Assembly (NCBI RefSeq): GCF_006539565.1
Contig: NZ_BJNG01000034.1
Coordinates: 1-64,000 of the forward strand
Reading direction: 5' to 3'
Source of the DNA: Pseudonocardia hydrocarbonoxydans
Lineage (GTDB): Bacteria > Actinomycetota > Actinomycetes > Mycobacteriales > Pseudonocardiaceae
DNA: 64,000 nucleotides
The notes under the pieces were generated by a model. That model had not been told where the DNA came from, did not search any database, and saw only the letters and a list, made by a program, of their open reading frames with translations. Below, in pieces: positions 53,821 to 62,656 of the stretch; the first letter of the stretch is position 1, and every line of letters starts with the position of its first letter. Position numbers and translations under genes: made by a program.

Positions 53821-55025
53821 TGCTCGAACGTCCGGCGCGCACCCTGCCACGCAGCGCCGCGGGCTTCTGGATCGTCGCCGCCGCCTTCACGGCGGTGATG
53901 TCACTGGGCACCGCGCCGTCCCCGCTCTACCCGCTCTACCAGCAGGCCTACGGGTTCTCCTCCGTCACCGTCACGATCGTGTTCGCCGCCTACGCGGTGG
54001 GTGTGCTCGGCAGCCTGTTCCTGGTCGGGCACCTGTCCGACCAGCTGGGCCGGCGCCGGATGCTGCTCGCCGCGCTGGTCACCGCGGCGGCGTCGGCGGT
54101 GGTGTTCATCGTCTCGCCGGAGCTGCCGGGGCTGATCCTGGCGCGGCTGCTCTCCGGCGTCGCGGTCGGGATGGTCACCTCCACCGGTGTGGCCGCCCTC
54201 GCCGAGCTCGACGCCGTCGCCCGGCCGGGCCGCGGTGGGCGGCGGGCGGCGGTGGTCGGCACCGCCGCCAACCTGGGCGGGCTCGGCCTCGGGCCGCTCG
54301 TCGCGGGGGTGCTGGCCGACCTCGCGCCGTGGCCGCTGCACCTGCCCTACCTCGTGCACCTGGTGGCGCTGCTGGTCGCGGCGGCCCTGCTGGCGCTGGT
54401 GCCCGAGACGGTCCGACGACCCGACCCGCGGCCCCCGTACCGGCCCCAGCGTGCCGCTGTACCCCCCGGGCTGCGGCGGCAGTTCGCCGCGGCCGCGGTG
54501 GCGGCGTTCGTGGCCTTCGCCCTCTTCGGGCTGTTCGCCGCCCTCGGTTCCGCGTTCGTCGGGGCGACGCTCGGCTCCCCGTCGCACACCCTCGGCGGTC
54601 TCTCGACGACGGCCACGTTCGGCACCGCCGCGCTCGTCCAGGCGCTGGTGCGGGACCCGTCGGGACGGTGGGCGGGCCCGCTCGGTGCCGCGGCCGTCCC
54701 CGTCGGGCTGGCGGTCGTGGTGGCCGCCGCGTGGTGGCCGTCGCTGCCGCTGTTCCTGGCCGGTGAGGTCGCCGTCGGGGCCGGGGTCGGGCTGATGTTC
54801 TCCGGCGCGGTGCGCGTCGTCGCCTCCGGCGCCGCGCCGGAGAACCGGGCCGAGGCCGTGGCCGGGCTGTTCCTGACCGCCTACCTCGGGCTCACCCTGC
54901 CGGTGCTGGGGCTGGGCGTGGCCACTCAGTACGCGTCACCGCCGGTGGTCCTCACGGTCTACGCGGGGCTGGCCGCGCTGCTGGCCGTGGCGGCCGGGCG
55001 CTCGGTGCGGCACGCCCGGCCCTGA
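53820..55025 (+). CDS. MFS transporter
   Basis: 401 aa, about 12 helices; loop 2-3 motif GHLSDQLGRRRML. GTG 53820 overlaps the VWA stop by one base, making this the last gene of the molybdenum hydroxylase operon. It likely moves the substrate or product; direction unknown. Confidence 0.85.
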   Translation: MLERPARTLPRSAAGFWIVAAAFTAVMSLGTAPSPLYPLYQQAYGFSSVTVTIVFAAYAVGVLGSLFLVGHLSDQLGRRRMLLAALVTAAASAVVFIVSPELPGLILARLLSGVAVGMVTSTGVAALAELDAVARPGRGGRRAAVVGTAANLGGLGLGPLVAGVLADLAPWPLHLPYLVHLVALLVAAALLALVPETVRRPDPRPPYRPQRAAVPPGLRRQFAAAAVAAFVAFALFGLFAALGSAFVGATLGSPSHTLGGLSTTATFGTAALVQALVRDPSGRWAGPLGAAAVPVGLAVVVAAAWWPSLPLFLAGEVAVGAGVGLMFSGAVRVVASGAAPENRAEAVAGLFLTAYLGLTLPVLGLGVATQYASPPVVLTVYAGLAALLAVAAGRSVRHARP

Positions 55026-55235
55026 TCACCCAGCTGTGGTGCTGCGGCCGCCCGCGTCCGGTGGGCTCGTAGGGATCCACGGTCGCGTAGGTGCCCCGGG
55101 GACGGGCCGGTGGCGCTCGTCCACGACCACATGGCAGACGACACCTCCGGCGCGCCGACCCGAGCACTGTGACCGCGCAACGTCCCCGCCCGGGCGACTG
55201 GCCCGCGACCCATCGACGGCCCGGTGTTCTCTCCG

Positions 55236-55241
55236 TAGGGT
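55236..55241 (+). promoter_or_regulatory. TAGGGT -10 element, leaderless start of the DUF3500 gene
   Basis: TAGGGT at 55236-55241 ends 7 nt before ATG 55249, the typical distance for a leaderless actinobacterial transcript. No Shine-Dalgarno precedes the ATG. Confidence 0.5.
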
Positions 55242-55248
55242 CGTGCGA

Positions 55249-56418
55249 ATGGCCCAGGCAGTCACCGATGACACCGCGCGGGACGCCGCGGATCGCATGG
55301 CCGCGGCGGCGAATGCCTGGCTGGAGACCCTGTCGCCCGAACAGCGCGGGATCGCGGCCGGTGTCGCCCCCTCGCCCGAGTCGGACGCGGACGCGGAGCG
55401 ACGGCGGTGGTTCTACACCCCGACCGACCACGGCGGGCTGACGTTGCACGAGCAACGTCCCGCGCAACAGCGGCGAGCGATGCAGCTCGTCGCGTCGGGT
55501 CTGTCACCGGCCGGGTACGTCAGCGTCGCCACGGTCATGGGCCTGGAGAACGTGCTCGACCACACCGAGGGCTTCACGGTGTCGTTCGGCCGCGAGCGCG
55601 GCCGTGACCCCGGGATGTACTTCCTGCGCGTGTTCGGCGAGCCCGGTGGAGCGGCGCCGTGGGGGTGGCGCTTCGGCGGGCACCACGTCTCGCTCAACAA
55701 CCTCGTGGTCGACGGCACCGTGGTCGCCACGACGCCGTGTTTCCTCGGAGCCGACCCCGCGGTGTCCCCGCTGCTCGGCTCGGTGCTGCGCCCGCTCGCC
55801 GGTCCCGAGGACCTGGCCCGCGAGCTCGTCCGCTCGCTCGACCCGGAGCTCGCGGCGCAGGCGGTGCTGCTGCCCCGTGCGCCCTCCGACATCGTCGGCG
55901 GCAACCGCACCCGCGTCGGTGAGGGAGACGAGGTCATCCCGCTCTCGGGTATCTGGCGCGGACGGTTCGCCGATCCCGGCGAGCAGCAGCGGCTGCAGTC
56001 GATGAGCGACAGGATCGATGCCACCACCGGTCTGGACGCGGACGACCACCGGCGGATCGCCCTGACCGCCGCGCCCAAGGGCGTGCCCGGTGCTGCGTTC
56101 GACGCCGCGCAACGCGAGCTGCTTCACCAGTTGCTGGCCACCTACCTCGGCCGTGTCCCCGGTGCACTGAGCCCGATGGGAACCTACGACCGGAGCACCC
56201 CTGCCGGCCGCGCCGCACTCGACGGCGTGCACTTGGCCTGGGCCGGCTCGACGGCCCCCGGGGAACCGCACTACTACCGGCTGCAGGGACCACGCCTGCT
56301 CGTCGAGTACGACAACACCCAGCGGCAGGCCAACCACGCCCACGCGGCGTGGCGCGACCCGGAGTCCGACTTCGGGCTCGACGCACTTGCCGTGCACCAC
56401 GGGACGTACCACCGCTGA
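55249..56418 (+). CDS. DUF3500 domain-containing protein
   Basis: 389 aa. Conserved segments of the family: ERRRWFYTPTDHGGLTL, SAGYVSVATVMGLENVL-like SPAGYVSVATVMGLENVL, FGGHHVSLNNLVVDGTVV, and LAWAGSTAPGEPHYYRLQGPRLLVEYDN near the C terminus. The domain is of unknown function; members are widespread, some secreted, but no signal peptide is seen here. Confidence 0.87.
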   Translation: MAQAVTDDTARDAADRMAAAANAWLETLSPEQRGIAAGVAPSPESDADAERRRWFYTPTDHGGLTLHEQRPAQQRRAMQLVASGLSPAGYVSVATVMGLENVLDHTEGFTVSFGRERGRDPGMYFLRVFGEPGGAAPWGWRFGGHHVSLNNLVVDGTVVATTPCFLGADPAVSPLLGSVLRPLAGPEDLARELVRSLDPELAAQAVLLPRAPSDIVGGNRTRVGEGDEVIPLSGIWRGRFADPGEQQRLQSMSDRIDATTGLDADDHRRIALTAAPKGVPGAAFDAAQRELLHQLLATYLGRVPGALSPMGTYDRSTPAGRAALDGVHLAWAGSTAPGEPHYYRLQGPRLLVEYDNTQRQANHAHAAWRDPESDFGLDALAVHHGTYHR

Positions 56419-56476
56419 AGCCGGGACAGCTCGTGGGGGAGGCGAGGACGCCGGCTGCGCGCCACGACGGCGCCAC

Positions 56477-56482
56477 TACCCT
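56477..56482 (+). promoter_or_regulatory. TACCCT -10 element, leaderless start of the GntR gene
   Basis: TACCCT at 56477-56482, then 6 nt, then GTG 56489; no ribosome binding site. Consistent with leaderless transcription. Confidence 0.4.
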
Positions 56483-56488
56483 TCACCC

Positions 56489-57214
56489 GTGAGCAACCCG
56501 CATCCGGGCACCACCTCAGCCGCGCTGCTGTCGCAGCGCGGGTCGGCGCGGCTCAGCTCCGTCGTCTACGACCAGATCAAGGAACGGCTGCTCGAAGGCC
56601 GGTACGCCGCCAACGAGCGACTGTCCGTCGAGGCGCTACGCAACGAGTGGGGCGTCAGCAAGCAACCGGTCATGGAGGCGCTACGACGCCTCTCGGGCGA
56701 CGGTCTCGTGGAGATCATCCCGCAGGTCGGCTGCCAGGTGTCGGCCTACACCCCGCGCGAGGTCGAGGACTTCTTCCTCATGTTCGGCGGGTTCGAGGGC
56801 ACCATCGCCGGCATCGCGGCGCTGCGCCGCACCGACGTCCAGCTCGCCGAGCTGGACCGGCTCTCCGCCGAGATCGGGCGGTTGCGCGACGGAACCGATC
56901 CCGGCGCCCGCTCGCACGGTTATCGGGTGCTGAACCGCCGCTTCCACGCCACGATCCACGCCATGGCGCACTCGCGGGTGATGGCCGAGACCAGCGCGCG
57001 GATGTGGGACCTCAGCGACTTCCTGATCAACACCACGGGAGGGCCGCAGCCGCTGAGCGGTGCGCTCGACGGGCGGCACGACGACCACGAGCGCATCCGG
57101 GCCGCGCTGCAGACCGGTGACCGGCTTGCTGCACGCCAGGAGATGGAGCTGCACATCGTCGGCATCGTCGGCAGCGTGATCCAGCCCGACCGGCAGCCTG
57201 CCCACGGCACCTGA
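56489..57214 (+). CDS. GntR-family regulator (FadR/FCD subgroup)
   Basis: 241 aa. Winged helix VVYDQIKERLLEGRYAANERLS and VSKQPVMEALRRLSGDGLVEI, followed by an all-helical FCD domain with metal-binding-type residues (RVLNRRFHATIHAMAH, and DDHERIRAALQTGD). GTG start agrees with the leaderless -10 element. Convergent with the YciI/hydrolase genes, which it may control. Confidence 0.88.
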   Translation: MSNPHPGTTSAALLSQRGSARLSSVVYDQIKERLLEGRYAANERLSVEALRNEWGVSKQPVMEALRRLSGDGLVEIIPQVGCQVSAYTPREVEDFFLMFGGFEGTIAGIAALRRTDVQLAELDRLSAEIGRLRDGTDPGARSHGYRVLNRRFHATIHAMAHSRVMAETSARMWDLSDFLINTTGGPQPLSGALDGRHDDHERIRAALQTGDRLAARQEMELHIVGIVGSVIQPDRQPAHGT

Positions 57215-57224
57215 CGGCGGCCCT

Positions 57225-57476
57225 TCACTCGCGGATCTGCCGGTCGACCACGACGCCCGCCTTCCTGTACGGGTCGGCCTCCGGCAGCGCCGTGAGCTCG
57301 GCATCGTCCGCGACCTCGAACACCAGCGGCCCGCCGGCGCCGTCGGCCCACGGGCCCGCCTGCCGGACCTGGCCGCGCTCGACCATCCCCCTCAGGTGCT
57401 CGCGGTGCAGCGGCCGGGTCTCGTCCACGAGGGCGCTGTCGTCGGTGTCGCGCCACACGACCGCGTAGAACGCCAT
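57225..57476 (-). CDS. YciI-like protein
   Basis: 83 aa. MAFYAVVWRDTD, HREHLRGMVERGQVRQAGPW and the ending DPYRKAGVVVDRQI match the small YciI ferredoxin-like family, with the conserved His and the DPY motif. Often encoded next to aromatic ring-cleavage or hydrolase genes, as here: ATG 57476 overlaps the hydrolase stop. Confidence 0.85.
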   Translation of the reverse strand: MAFYAVVWRDTDDSALVDETRPLHREHLRGMVERGQVRQAGPWADGAGGPLVFEVADDAELTALPEADPYRKAGVVVDRQIRE

Positions 57477-58213
57477 CAGCGGGCCTCGGTGAGGAACTCG
57501 AGCACCATGGCGTTGAACGTCTCGGCCTGCTCCCACTGCGGCCAGTGCCCAGCGTCCTTGATCACCTCGAACCGGGCGTCGGGCATCCTCTCGGCCATCG
57601 CCAGCCCGGCCGCGGCCGGCCCGGACGGATCGTCACTGGTCCAGATGACCAGCGCAGGCCCGGTGACCGCCGCGAGCTCCGCGTCGGTGAGCAGGTTGCG
57701 CCTGCGGATCTCCGCGTCCTGCAGGCACAGCAGGGCCCGCATGGACGCCGCGAACCCTGGCCGGGCGTAGATCGTGCGCCGGATGTCGACGAGCTCGTCG
57801 GTGACCGAGGCGGGGTCGGCCATCAGCCACTCCAGCCGGGTCCGGATCCGCTCCGGGCTCGGGTCGTCGGCCGCGGCCTGGCTCAGGGTGCGGATCCGCT
57901 CCATCACCTCGGGGGTGGCCATCGTGCCGCCGGGCGTGTTCAGCACGAGCCGGCCGGTCCGCTCGGGGTACTCCGCGGCGAACTTCACCGCGACCCAGCC
58001 GCCGAGGGACTCCCCCGACAGGTGCGCCCGGTCGACGCCCAGGGCGTCGAGCAGCCCGCGCAGGTGCGCCACGTAGTCGGGCAGCTCGAGGTCGGCCTCG
58101 GCCAGTGTGGTGTAGCCGTGGCCCGGGTAGTCGTAGGCGATCACGCGGAAGTGTCCGGCCAGCGCCGCGATGTTGCGGGCGTAGGCCTCCAGGTGCCCGA
58201 TGGTACCCGCCAT
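57476..58213 (-). CDS. alpha/beta hydrolase, N-terminally truncated at a rearrangement junction
   Basis: 245 aa from ATG 58213. Catalytic residues are present: Ser in LSGESLGGWVAV, Asp in WTSDDPSGP, His in AGHWPQWEQ, as in meta-cleavage-product hydrolases. But the first 35-40 residues (strand 1-3 and the HG oxyanion turn) are missing; where a family member has LHGTGGHLEAYARN this begins MAGTIGHLEAYARN. Upstream of about 58215 the strand is antisense to a phnC fragment. Probably inactive unless the junction is an assembly error. Confidence 0.75.
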   Translation of the reverse strand: MAGTIGHLEAYARNIAALAGHFRVIAYDYPGHGYTTLAEADLELPDYVAHLRGLLDALGVDRAHLSGESLGGWVAVKFAAEYPERTGRLVLNTPGGTMATPEVMERIRTLSQAAADDPSPERIRTRLEWLMADPASVTDELVDIRRTIYARPGFAASMRALLCLQDAEIRRRNLLTDAELAAVTGPALVIWTSDDPSGPAAAGLAMAERMPDARFEVIKDAGHWPQWEQAETFNAMVLEFLTEAR

Positions 58214-58247
58214 CAGAACCCCCCAGCCGGCGCGACAGGTACCCGGG

Positions 58248-58511
58248 CCGGCGCGCGGAGCGGAGATCGTGGCGCTGCTGCACGAGGTGACGCGCGAGTC
58301 CGGCGCCACCCTGCTGGCGAGCCTGCACGACGTGGCGCTGGCCCGGCGCGGCTTCGACCGCATCCTCGGCGTCCGCGCGGGGCGGCTGCGGTTCGACACG
58401 ACACCCGAGCGGCTGACCTCGACGATGACCGACGCGCTCTACGAGCTGGACCCGCACCCCGAACGGCCGATCCCGCCGCCCCCGCAGCAGCCGACCGGTC
58501 ACCGGTGCTGA
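58248..58511 (+). pseudogene. phnC: phosphonate ABC transporter ATP-binding protein, C-terminal fragment
   Basis: From 58248 the frame reads PARGAEIVALLHEVTRESG then LLASLHDVALARRGFDRILG and ends PTGHRC before TGA 58511. This is the end of a PhnC ATPase, from just after Walker B to the C terminus (H-loop His in SLHD). Walker A, signature motif and Walker B are gone. It abuts the truncated hydrolase, and its stop overlaps the phnE GTG, so the junction cut through an original phnC-phnE operon. Confidence 0.8.
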
Positions 58512-60175
58512 TCGAACCCGTCCTGCGCGAGGCGGGCCCCCGACCCGGCGGGGGCTCCCGCACCCGGCGGTGGTGGACGTTCGTCGCCGCGCTGGTCGTG
58601 CTCGGTTCCGTCGGCGCCGCCGTCGTGGGCACCCTCGCCCGCGGGGAACCCCTGGCCCGGGCGTCCGGGCTGCGGCAGGTCGGCGAGTTCTTCGCCGCCG
58701 CCGCGCGCCCCGAGCTGGGCCTCGACTTCCTCGACCTCACCGCGCGGGCCGCGGCCACGACCCTGTGCTTCGCCGGGCTCGGTACGGCCCTGAGCCTGGT
58801 GCTGGGTGTCGGTGGCGGGGTGCTGGCGTCGCAGACCTGGTGGCGGTTGGGCGCGCGCCGCGGCGGCCTGACCCGTCGCGGCCGGTGGTCCTGGGTCGGC
58901 GCCCGCGGCGCGCTGGTGCTGCCCCGGGGGATCCACGAGGTGGTCTGGGGGTTGTTCCTGCTCAGCGTGCTGGGCATCGAACCCGTGGTGGCGGTGCTCG
59001 CCATCGCGATCCCGTTCGGCGCGATCACCGCCAAGGTCTTCTCCGAGATCCTCGACGACGTCGACCGCCGTCCCGCCGACGCCCTGATCGCCGCCGGTGC
59101 GGGCCGGACCGCCGCGTTCGCCTACGGCGTGCTGCCCGCCGCGACCGGCGAGCTGACGTCCTACGCGTTCTACCGGCTGGACTGCGCGATCCGCAGCGCC
59201 ACCGTCCTCGGCCTGATCGGCGCGGGTGGGCTGGGGTTCCAGCTGCAGCTCAGCTTCAGCGCCCTGCGCTACTCCGAGATCTGGACCCTGATCTACGCGC
59301 TGATCCTGCTCAGCCTGCTCGCCGACACCTGGGGCGCGGCCGTGCGGGACCGGATGGCGACCAGGGCGGGCCGGGACCGGTTCGTCGTCGGGTCGGTGGT
59401 CCTCGCCCTCGCGGCGCTGCCGGCGGCCGCCTGGTGGGTCGAGCTGGACCTCGCCCCCCTCGTCGACGCCCGGTCCTGGGCGCTGGCCGGGGAGCTGCTG
59501 GCGGCCTCCCTGCCGCCGACGCTCGGTTCCGGGACGGCGGGCGCGGGCGGGTCCGGCGCGGGCGGGGTGCTCGGCCTGGTCGGGCTGTCGCTGGAGACGC
59601 TGGCGATGTCGGTGCTCGCGATCGTGCTCGCGTTCCTCGGCGGGCTGCTGCTGGCCGGGCCCGCCGCGCGGCCGCCGGGCCGGGCCCCGGCCCGCTCGGT
59701 CGTCGCCGCGGTGGTGCGGCTGGCGCTCGTGGTGCTCCGGGCGATCCCGCCGCCGGTGTGGGCGCTGGTGGCGCTGTTCGTGTTCGTGCCCGGCATCCTC
59801 CCCGGCGCCGTCGCGCTCGGGATCTACACGGCGGGCGTGCTGGGCCGGCTGATGGCCGAGACGATCGAGAACCTCGACCGGCGCCCGGCCGGCGCGCTGC
59901 GGGCGCTGGGCGCGTCCGGCCCGCAGGTGTTCGCCTACGCCGTGCTCCCGGCCGCCGCCCCGCGGTTCGCCGGCTACGGGATCTACCGCTGGGAGGTCAC
60001 CATCCGCGAGACGGTGATCGTCGGCGTGGTCGGCGGCGGTGGGCTGGGCATGCTGCTGCAGACCCAGCTCGCGCTGTTCGACTACGGCGGCGCGGTCACC
60101 ACGATCGCGTCGCTGCTGGCGCTGACGGTGCTCGTCGACGTCACCGGGGCCGGGCTGCGCCGCGCCGTGCGCTGA
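58505..60175 (+). CDS. phnE: fused PhnE-PhnE phosphonate ABC transporter permease
   Basis: 556 aa, two binding-protein-dependent permease domains in one chain. Domain 1 has the EAA-like loop DDVDRRPADALIAAGAGRTAAFAYGVLP, domain 2 has ENLDRRPAGALRALGASGPQVFAYAVLP, with matching TVLGLIGAGGLGFQLQ and TVIVGVVGGGGLGMLLQ ends. A Gly/Ser/Ala linker joins them (about 335-355). GTG 58505 overlaps phnC. With PhnC cut and no PhnD in view, the transporter is probably not functional at this locus. Confidence 0.88.
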   Translation: MLIEPVLREAGPRPGGGSRTRRWWTFVAALVVLGSVGAAVVGTLARGEPLARASGLRQVGEFFAAAARPELGLDFLDLTARAAATTLCFAGLGTALSLVLGVGGGVLASQTWWRLGARRGGLTRRGRWSWVGARGALVLPRGIHEVVWGLFLLSVLGIEPVVAVLAIAIPFGAITAKVFSEILDDVDRRPADALIAAGAGRTAAFAYGVLPAATGELTSYAFYRLDCAIRSATVLGLIGAGGLGFQLQLSFSALRYSEIWTLIYALILLSLLADTWGAAVRDRMATRAGRDRFVVGSVVLALAALPAAAWWVELDLAPLVDARSWALAGELLAASLPPTLGSGTAGAGGSGAGGVLGLVGLSLETLAMSVLAIVLAFLGGLLLAGPAARPPGRAPARSVVAAVVRLALVVLRAIPPPVWALVALFVFVPGILPGAVALGIYTAGVLGRLMAETIENLDRRPAGALRALGASGPQVFAYAVLPAAAPRFAGYGIYRWEVTIRETVIVGVVGGGGLGMLLQTQLALFDYGGAVTTIASLLALTVLVDVTGAGLRRAVR

Positions 60176-60205
60176 TCACCGGGGCGCTGAGTCTGCGGGC
60201 TCTGG

Positions 60206-60835
60206 TCACCGGGCCCGCAGGGCCAGCCAGGTGAACGGCTGCACCGCGTCCCACGGCGTGCGGTGCTCCTCCCGGCGCTGCGCGACGACCTCGAACCCGG
60301 CCCCGAACTCGGCGGCCAGGGCCGCGGCCGAGTAGCGGGCCGTCGGCAGCCCCGAGCACGACTCCGGGCCGTCGGCGGCGAACGTCCCGACCACCACCAC
60401 CGCGCCCGGGTCGAGTGCGGCGGCGAGCAGGTCGCGGTAGCGCCGACGGTCGGCCGGCTCGGTGAGGAAGTGGAAGACCGCCCGGTCGTGCCACAGGCCG
60501 AAGCGGCGGTCCGGGGCCCAGTCCAGGACGTCGGAGACGACGCAGCGCAGCCGGGCCGCGTCGGCCCCGAGCCGGGCCCGGGTGTGGGCGAGTCCGTCGT
60601 CGGCGACGTCGAGCACCGTGACGTCGACGAAGCCGCGCGCCAGCAGGGCGTCGGCCAGCCGGGAGGCGCCCGCGCCGACGTCGACGGCCGGGAGCGCCGG
60701 GTCCGCGCCGCCGGCGTCGATCATCTCCAGCGAGTACGCCGGGTCGGCGGAGAACCAGCTGACCCGGGTGTCGCCGCCCCGGCTGTAGGTGTCGTGCCAG
60801 TGCGCCGCCCGCCCGGTGCCCGCCGTGTTCTGCAC
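60206..60835 (-). CDS. class I SAM-dependent methyltransferase
   Basis: 209 aa from GTG 60835 (TTG 60859 would add 8). SAM motif I PAVDVGAGASRLADALL, then VTVLDVADDGL and the acidic VVSDVLDWAP, with FGLWHDRAVFHFL. The N terminus HWHDTYSRGGDTRVSWF matches a common small methyltransferase group often annotated as type 11/12. Convergent with phnE. Confidence 0.8.
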   Translation of the reverse strand: MQNTAGTGRAAHWHDTYSRGGDTRVSWFSADPAYSLEMIDAGGADPALPAVDVGAGASRLADALLARGFVDVTVLDVADDGLAHTRARLGADAARLRCVVSDVLDWAPDRRFGLWHDRAVFHFLTEPADRRRYRDLLAAALDPGAVVVVGTFAADGPESCSGLPTARYSAAALAAEFGAGFEVVAQRREEHRTPWDAVQPFTWLALRAR

Positions 60836-60907
60836 AGAGGTGATCCTACGATGCTCCAACGATCACTGGAGGACGCGGCGCGGGCGGTGTAATCCCGGTC
60901 GCGGGCC

Positions 60908-60939
60908 TTGACCTTCGAGTCGGGTACCGGGTCTAGCGT
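60908..60939 (+). promoter_or_regulatory. promoter with 20-nt spacer before the ACR3/bile-acid-type transporter
   Basis: TTGACC (60908-60913), 20-nt spacer containing the palindrome CGGGTACCGG minus its ends (60921-60930), TAGCGT (60934-60939), then 7 nt to ATG 60947. A lengthened spacer with a dyad recalls MerR- or ArsR-controlled promoters; the message would be leaderless. Confidence 0.5.
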
Positions 60940-60946
60940 CCGGGGC

Positions 60947-61981
60947 ATGGACGATTCGAGCGGCGCGGGGCTGGTGGCGTGGTGGGAGCGCCACCAGATA
61001 GCGGTCTACCTGGGCGGGCTGGCCACGGGTGCGGTCGTCGGGGTGCTGCTGCCCGCGCCCGCGGCGTCCTCGGTCGAGGTCGCGATCTACCCGGTGCTCG
61101 GGCTGCTGCTCTACGCCACGTTCCTGCAGGTGCCCTTCGCCGCCATCGGCCGGTCGCTGCGCGACGTGCGGTTCGTCACCGCCGCGCTGGTGCTCAGCTT
61201 CGTCGTCGTCCCGGCGCTGGTGGCCGCGGTGGTCCTGCCGCTGGGCCTGGAGCAGGCGGCGTTGCTGGGGGTGCTGCTGGTCCTGCTCACCCCGTGCATC
61301 GACTACGTCATCGTGTTCTGCGGCCTGGCCGGCGGCGACGCCCGCCGGCTGCTGGCGATCTCCCCGCTGCTGATGGTCGCCCAGATCATCGCGCTGCCCC
61401 TGTTCGTGCTCGTCGCGGTGGGCCCGCAGCTCGTCGGCGTGATCGAGCCCGGCCCGTTCCTCGAGGCGTTCGGGCTGCTCATCGTCGCGCCGCTGGCCCT
61501 GGCGTGGGCGACCGGGCGGCTCCGTGAGCGTTCCCGCGTCGCCGCCGCGTTCGAGCGCGTCGCCGCAGCGGCGATGGTGCCGCTGATGACCCTGACCCTC
61601 GCCGTCGTGGTCATCAGCCAGGTACCCACCCTGTCCGGGCAGCTCGGCGCGGTCCTGCCGGTGCTGCCGATCTACGCGGGGTTCCTGGTGGTCATGGTCC
61701 CGGCCGGGATCGCGGTCGCCCGGGTGTTCCGCCTCGACGTCCCGGCCACCCGCGCGCTGGTGTTCAGCGGCGCCACCCGCAACTCGCTGGTCGTGCTCCC
61801 CCTCGCGCTGGCCCTGCCGCCGATGTTCGCGGTCACCCCCGCGGTCGTGATCGCCCAGACCCTCGTCGAGCTCGTCGGCATGGTCGTCTACGTCCGGTTC
61901 CTGCCCCTCCTGACGCCCCGACGCGACCCGGTCGCCGCCCCCGATCCGGGCCCGGCGGGCGGCGGCGAGGAGTCCCCGTGA
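60947..61981 (+). CDS. bile acid:sodium symporter / ACR3-type transporter (arsenic resistance-like)
   Basis: 344 aa, about 10 helices. VLLVLLTPCIDYVIVFCGLAGGDA matches the conserved membrane Cys region of ACR3-like carriers, and RVFRLDVPATRALVFSGATRNSLVVLPLAL is the second hallmark. Often annotated as arsenic resistance protein in actinomycetes; arsenite as substrate is unproven since no arsC or arsR is adjacent. Confidence 0.82.
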   Translation: MDDSSGAGLVAWWERHQIAVYLGGLATGAVVGVLLPAPAASSVEVAIYPVLGLLLYATFLQVPFAAIGRSLRDVRFVTAALVLSFVVVPALVAAVVLPLGLEQAALLGVLLVLLTPCIDYVIVFCGLAGGDARRLLAISPLLMVAQIIALPLFVLVAVGPQLVGVIEPGPFLEAFGLLIVAPLALAWATGRLRERSRVAAAFERVAAAAMVPLMTLTLAVVVISQVPTLSGQLGAVLPVLPIYAGFLVVMVPAGIAVARVFRLDVPATRALVFSGATRNSLVVLPLALALPPMFAVTPAVVIAQTLVELVGMVVYVRFLPLLTPRRDPVAAPDPGPAGGGEESP

Positions 61982-62000
61982 CCTACGTGATCGCCGAACC

Positions 62001-62031
62001 CCGGTGGCGGGGCCCGCCTCGGCGCCACCGG
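62001..62031. terminator. hairpin between convergent transporter and TetR genes
   Basis: CCGGTGGCG (62001-62009) pairs perfectly with CGCCACCGG (62023-62031), 13-nt loop. Located between stops at 61981 and 62089, so it can end both transcripts. Confidence 0.65.
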
Positions 62032-62088
62032 CACCGACCATCCCGCCGTCGCCGCCCTCCCCCCGGCCCGCCCCGGTTGCGCCGGGCG

Positions 62089-62649
62089 TCAGCCGGGTTG
62101 CGCGGCCCGGACGATCCCGGCGAGGGCCCGGCGGATGCGCTCGCCCGCGGTGTCGGGGTCGGGCCGGCCCGCGTCGAGCCAGGCGGTGATCGCCGCGACG
62201 GTGGTGGCCGGGGCGAGGTGCGCGGCCCAGCCGAGCCAGCCGGGGTCGTCGATCATCGGGGCGAGCTGCTCACGGGCGGTGGCGACCATCTCCGCCCGGA
62301 ACCGGTCGGCCTCGGCCCGGAACTCCGGCTCGCGGGCGGCGTGGGAGAACAGCAGCCGGAACCCGGCCGGGTCGCGGGCGGCCCCGGCCAGCAGCGCGTC
62401 GATGATCTGCTCGGTGTAGTCGGGCGGGCCGACGGCGGCGCCGAGGTTGGCCCGGGCCCGGGCGAGCACCGCGCGGTAGAGGTCGGCCTTGGAGTCGAAG
62501 TGCCGGTACAGGATCACGCGGGTCACCCCGGCCTCGACGGCGACGTCCTCCAGGCCGGTCCCGGCGAACCCGCCGCGGGCGAACGCCTCGGTCGCCGCGG
62601 CCAGGATCTGCTCGCGGCGCTCCTCCCGTGGCATCCGTGTCCCGTTCAC
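62089..62649 (-). CDS. TetR-family transcriptional regulator
   Basis: 186 aa from GTG 62649. Helix-turn-helix: REQILAAATEAFARGGFAG and DVAVEAGVTRVILYRHFDSKADLY; the ligand domain is helical with ATTVAAITAWLDAGRPDPDT. A TACAGT -10 ends 7 nt before this GTG, so a leaderless start is preferred over GTG 62658 or ATG 62634. Divergent from the methyltransferase/FMO genes it probably represses. Confidence 0.87.
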   Translation of the reverse strand: MNGTRMPREERREQILAAATEAFARGGFAGTGLEDVAVEAGVTRVILYRHFDSKADLYRAVLARARANLGAAVGPPDYTEQIIDALLAGAARDPAGFRLLFSHAAREPEFRAEADRFRAEMVATAREQLAPMIDDPGWLGWAAHLAPATTVAAITAWLDAGRPDPDTAGERIRRALAGIVRAAQPG

Positions 62650-62656
62650 GTTGCGC

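Noticed and set aside
60908-60939. Canonical MerR operator
   Set aside because: Spacer length fits but the dyad is short and no merR gene is adjacent; kept only as a promoter with long spacer.
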